Source of the DNA: CAYLMG01 sp964568365
GTDB taxonomy: Bacteria; Planctomycetota; Phycisphaerae; Sedimentisphaerales; Anaerobacaceae
Reading direction: 5' to 3'
Assembly (NCBI GenBank): GCA_964568365.1
Contig: CAZMQF010000107.1
Span: 1-9,383 of the forward strand
Length of the DNA: 9,383 nt
Below are positions 7,727 through 9,383 of the stretch, piece by piece (the first letter of the stretch is position 1; the number at the start of each line of letters is the position of its first letter). A program made the translations under genes and the position numbers. The notes beneath the pieces are model-generated. The model made no database searches. It saw nothing but the letters and a program-made list of their open reading frames with translations, and was not told the DNA's origin.

Positions 7727-7912
7727 TTACAAGTCTTGTGCCTTGATCGTGCTGCGCCGATTTGCTTTGGTCCGGGCTGCCGCCGCGTCAAGCAAACCGT
7801 AAAGCTTGTCATTAATCGCCTCCAGGGCCTCAGACGAACTCATCATCTTTTTGCCCTTAATATAAGCCTTGACTTTGCTGGCTACTATCAAAGAATCTCT
7901 TTTTTTTGCCAT
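7727..7912 (-). CDS. Bacterial histone (single histone fold)
   Basis: A 61-residue basic protein predicted to be a DNA-binding nucleoid protein with one histone fold acting as a dimer. The order fits: a short basic N-terminus (AKKRDS), helix 1 (about 7-20), a loop at KKMMSSS, a long helix 2 (about 27-48), then RRSTIKAQDL. The last segment carries the R-x-T...D pattern (Arg53, Thr55, Asp60) of the histone loop-2/helix-3 region, as in archaeal histones, and the opening MAKKRDS resembles Bdellovibrio HBb-type proteins of about 60 residues. It lacks the extra C-terminal helix or extension of longer types. Start: GGAGG lies 7 bases before the ATG at 7912; an upstream ATG at 7930 directly abuts that GGAGG and would make the site internal. 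It is monocistronic, with a strong terminator, and divergent from the DUF2007 gene. Recognition is by sequence pattern; DNA binding is inferred. Confidence 0.87.
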   Translation of the reverse strand: MAKKRDSLIVASKVKAYIKGKKMMSSSEALEAINDKLYGLLDAAAARTKANRRSTIKAQDL

Positions 7913-7973
7913 TCTAAATCCTCCATGCAAAAAATACGGTTACGAAAATACCTTTTCCATAAAAAACGCCACT

Positions 7974-7993
7974 TTATTACCGGCCGTTATTAC
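7974..7993. promoter_or_regulatory. Direct repeat near the histone promoter, candidate operator
   Basis: TTATTAC occurs at 7974-7980 and 7987-7993, separated by the palindrome CGGCCG. The second copy overlaps a candidate -10 for the histone gene. A 13-base repeat spacing could suit a DNA-binding protein. This is a pattern only, with no known regulator matched. Confidence 0.25.
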
Positions 7994-8015
7994 AGAAATA
8001 TCAAGCGTATTGCAA
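7987..8015 (-). promoter_or_regulatory. Weak candidate promoter for the histone gene
   Basis: On the minus strand TTGCAA (8015-8010) is followed after 17 bases by TAATAA (7992-7987), matching the sigma-70 consensus at four and three of six positions. Transcription would start about 65-70 bases before the histone ATG. This is the best pairing seen, but weak. Confidence 0.2.
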
Positions 8016-8107
8016 CAAAAAAATATGCTTAAATCATAAATTTTTTTGCCCTCAAAAGCCCCTATATACAGAGAATACCGAATCCAGGCAAAACTTATTG
8101 CCAAATT

Positions 8108-8134
8108 TTTACCCGGAAACAAATTTTTTATAAT
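8108..8134 (+). promoter_or_regulatory. Candidate promoter for the DUF2007 gene
   Basis: A perfect TATAAT at 8129-8134 follows a weak -35 (TTTACC, 8108-8113) at 15-base spacing. Transcription would start near 8141, giving a leader of about 80 bases before the ATG at 8220. A start here would also exclude the open frame running back to 8046. The remainder of the divergent region 7913-8219 shows no gene. Confidence 0.35.
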
Positions 8135-8219
8135 TTCAGGCTCTAACCTTGACGAAAATAACCTACGCGAAAACAAAATCTCTATCCGGACAAAACTGGG
8201 ATATTGCGGGAGAAGGAAA

Positions 8220-8534
8220 ATGACTAAACGCCGAAAAAACAAAAAAAACCAAACAGACCTCAAGGAGCTTGTCGTCATCGCCTATGCAGAAGACCTTGAA
8301 CACGCAAAAGACTATGAGACTCTCCTGAAAAACAATGAGATCCCCGTTATGATAAAGCAGCGGGAAAATACACAAACAGACGGACAAAAAACCATCGCCG
8401 TTATGGTCCCGGAAGAATACGCAGACGAAGCTCATGTCATTGTCGAATCACAGGATGCATACGATGACTTCTACGAGCTCGGCATCGATGAAGAAGATGA
8501 ATTCGCAACTGAACCCTTTGACGATAACTTTTAA
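8220..8534 (+). CDS. DUF2007-family putative signal-transducing protein
   Basis: A 104-residue cytoplasmic protein. Residues about 15-78 match the DUF2007 pattern: a first strand LVVIAYAED, a helix with YETLLKNNEIPVMI (33-45) as in an 'address a shorter-chain neighbour' ferredoxin-like fold, then IAVMVPEEYADEAHVIV (59-75). Pfam describes the family as putative prokaryotic signal transducers; the real role is unknown. The N-terminus is strongly basic (TKRRKNKKN) and the tail after residue 79 strongly acidic (DEEDE-like, ending FDDNF). Start: GGGAG and AAGG lie 7 and 3 bases before the ATG at 8220. The frame is open back to 8046, but that segment includes the candidate promoter and has no good ribosome site. 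It diverges from the histone gene and precedes another small gene by 107 bases, possibly in one transcript. Confidence 0.83.
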   Translation: MTKRRKNKKNQTDLKELVVIAYAEDLEHAKDYETLLKNNEIPVMIKQRENTQTDGQKTIAVMVPEEYADEAHVIVESQDAYDDFYELGIDEEDEFATEPFDDNF

Positions 8535-8641
8535 TCAAAAGATAAAAAAATCTGAGCAACAGATTATAACAACAAATGTTTCTACCGTCTGCTCGGCTTT
8601 ATCATAATTTACTAAATTACAAATAAAAAACGGAGCAAAAA

Positions 8642-8968
8642 ATGGGCGAACAAAATAATGCCGAAAAAAGAGGTGGTAAAGACCGCAGAGGCAGCGTTGT
8701 TGACAGACGCTTGGGACTTGACCGTCGTCGTGGTCCCGGCCGACGAAGGTCCGATGCCCGAAAATCAGCAGAGGAGGGACATATGACTGATGAGCAGTTC
8801 GAATTCCTGATGGCAATCGACGAATACAAAAGAAAAAATGACAGGCCCTTTCCAACCTGGACTGAAGTACTGGAAGTTATCAAGGCTATCGGCTATAGAA
8901 AGGTTGCTGACCCTCAGCCGCTCGAGGAATCGGAAGAAAACGAAAAACAGCCCCAGACAGTAAACTAA
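8642..8968 (+). CDS. Small conserved-looking protein with Arg-rich repeat N-terminus
   Basis: A 108-residue protein of unknown function. The N-terminal 41 residues are Arg-rich with a repeated x-RR unit: KDRRG, VDRRLG, LDRRRGP and GRRRSD at about 7-9 residue spacing, probably disordered and able to contact nucleic acid or acidic partners. A compact part follows (48-88) with EQFEFLMAIDEYKRKN and FPTWTEVLEVIKAIGYRKV, suggesting two helices like the start of a LexA-type winged helix; that likeness is by eye and tentative. The tail (93-108) is acidic. GGAG lies 6 bases before the ATG at 8642. A second in-frame ATG at 8783 has a better ribosome site, so a 61-residue form lacking the Arg-rich part is possible. 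It lies 107 bases after the DUF2007 gene on the same strand and converges with the GH51 fragment. Confidence 0.8.
   Translation: MGEQNNAEKRGGKDRRGSVVDRRLGLDRRRGPGRRRSDARKSAEEGHMTDEQFEFLMAIDEYKRKNDRPFPTWTEVLEVIKAIGYRKVADPQPLEESEENEKQPQTVN
8772..8777 (+). promoter_or_regulatory. Internal near-perfect ribosome binding site
   Basis: AGGAGG lies 5 bases before the in-frame ATG at 8783, within the 108-residue gene. It is stronger than the site of the upstream start (GGAG at 8632-8635). It would give a 61-residue product starting at Met48, exactly at the junction between the Arg-rich region and the folded part. Confidence 0.5.
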
Positions 8969-9024
8969 CTATTGAATCTAAAAAACGCAACGCACCCTTT
9001 TTTATAAACCGCTATTAATTCTGG

Positions 9025-9383
9025 TTACCGCCTGATTGCTCCCTTCATAAGAGTAAAGGAATGCGGCGGAAATGAATAATAAAAGCTTTCTCCCGAAGCA
9101 TCTATATCAGGTTTTTGTATGGTCTTTACCATCTCTTTACCGAAGTCATTGACGGCTTTAATGTCCGGCCCATTCACTTCAAAGACCTTAAATTTACCTG
9201 CAAACCGCCCTTCCTGAGAGATTATTTCCGTCCTGATGCTTTTATCTTTATGCCGATTAAGAACGCAAATCGCCAGTTCACCGTTATTATTAACCGCCGA
9301 TACATCAAGGTAAGGGACATTCTTCTGAACGGTTGTCGTCTCCCCTAATCCGAGAAAGAATCGCTCAGTGTCATAGGTGTCGC
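9025..9383 (-). CDS. GH51 alpha-L-arabinofuranosidase, C-terminal fragment cut by the window edge
   Basis: The minus strand is open from the window edge (first full codon 9381-9379) to TAA at 9027-9025, giving the last 118 residues of a longer protein. Visible signatures are VPYLDVSAVNNNGELAICVLNRH, abridged here to the core PYLDVSA and CVLNRH, then FKVFEVNGPDIKAVNDF and SFYYSFPPHSFTLMK. This order is typical of the alpha-L-arabinofuranosidase C-terminal beta-sandwich (Alpha-L-AF_C) of GH51. The catalytic barrel and any signal peptide lie outside the window. The full enzyme would remove terminal arabinofuranose from arabinoxylan or arabinan, fitting the nearby GH27. It converges with the small gene ending at 8968; the 56 bases between show no convincing terminator. 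A related GH family with the same C-terminal domain is possible. Confidence 0.82.
   Translation of the reverse strand, partial: DTYDTERFFLGLGETTTVQKNVPYLDVSAVNNNGELAICVLNRHKDKSIRTEIISQEGRFAGKFKVFEVNGPDIKAVNDFGKEMVKTIQKPDIDASGESFYYSFPPHSFTLMKGAIRR

Noticed and set aside
8046..8219. 58-residue N-terminal extension of the DUF2007 protein
   Set aside because: No suitable ribosome site at 8046, a TATAAT lies inside it, and the ATG at 8220 has a strong site directly before the conserved domain.
7940..8278. 112-residue minus-strand open frame between the histone and DUF2007 genes
   Set aside because: It runs antisense into the DUF2007 gene and across the divergent promoter region, with Phe/Leu-rich content typical of AT-rich noncoding DNA.
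8544..8565. Hairpin AATCTG-AGCAA-CAGATT next to an A run, a possible minus-strand terminator
   Set aside because: Only 6 AT-rich base pairs, and no minus-strand gene lies close upstream of it; on the plus strand it has no T tract.
8981..9003. A-run and T-run flanking a GC-richer centre between the converging genes
   Set aside because: The centre has a direct repeat (ACGCA) rather than an inverted one, so no stable terminator stem forms.
9115..9348. 77-residue plus-strand open frame
   Set aside because: It is antisense to the GH51 C-terminal fragment, which has clear family signatures.
1..9383. CRISPR array, tRNA, rRNA, integrase or insertion sequence
   Set aside because: No regularly spaced repeats, cloverleaf-like segments or transposase/integrase motifs were seen on either strand.

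Overview
The window looks like bacterial chromosome from a carbohydrate-degrading member of the Planctomycetota, probably Phycisphaerae. This placement is inference: it rests on a lipoprotein GH27 with an NPCBM domain, a GH57/GT4/debranching-enzyme set, a one-domain bacterial histone and a DUF2007 protein, with no marker gene to confirm it. Coding density is moderate, and most genes have clear purine-rich ribosome binding sites.

The left three quarters is a minus-strand carbohydrate block, read from high to low coordinates. A GT4 glycogen-synthase-like glycosyltransferase (7193-5889) is followed after 28 bases by a GH57 alpha-amylase-type enzyme (5860-4634). A 343-base gap holding a diverged inverted-repeat element comes next. 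Then come a bacterial glycogen debranching enzyme (4290-2251) and a secreted GH27 alpha-galactosidase lipoprotein (2119-122) that has its own candidate promoter. The first three form a recognised alpha-glucan synthesis and turnover set acting in the cytoplasm. The GH27 probably releases galactose from plant or algal polymers outside the cytoplasm. A 19-bp perfect stem-loop follows the GH27 stop codon.

Upstream of GT4, bases 7194-7633 hold no convincing gene. They contain a terminator-like hairpin with a T tract on the minus strand, about 80 bases before the GT4 start, which could act as an attenuator.

The right quarter carries small genes. A 61-residue protein on the minus strand (7912-7727) is a predicted bacterial histone of the single-fold Bdellovibrio HBb type, with its own strong terminator. 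Divergent from it, across a 307-base intergenic region, are a DUF2007 protein (8220-8534) and a 108-residue protein with an Arg-rich N-terminus (8642-8968). The latter has a near-perfect internal ribosome binding site that could yield a second, short isoform.

The right edge cuts a minus-strand gene whose last 118 residues (9381-9025) match the C-terminal region of GH51 alpha-L-arabinofuranosidases. Together with GH27 it points to breakdown of arabinose- and galactose-containing polysaccharides.

The item most worth attention is the bacterial histone. Next are the candidate attenuator ahead of the glycogen genes, the dual-start small protein, and the Gln/Arg-rich insertion in the GH27 carbohydrate-binding domain.
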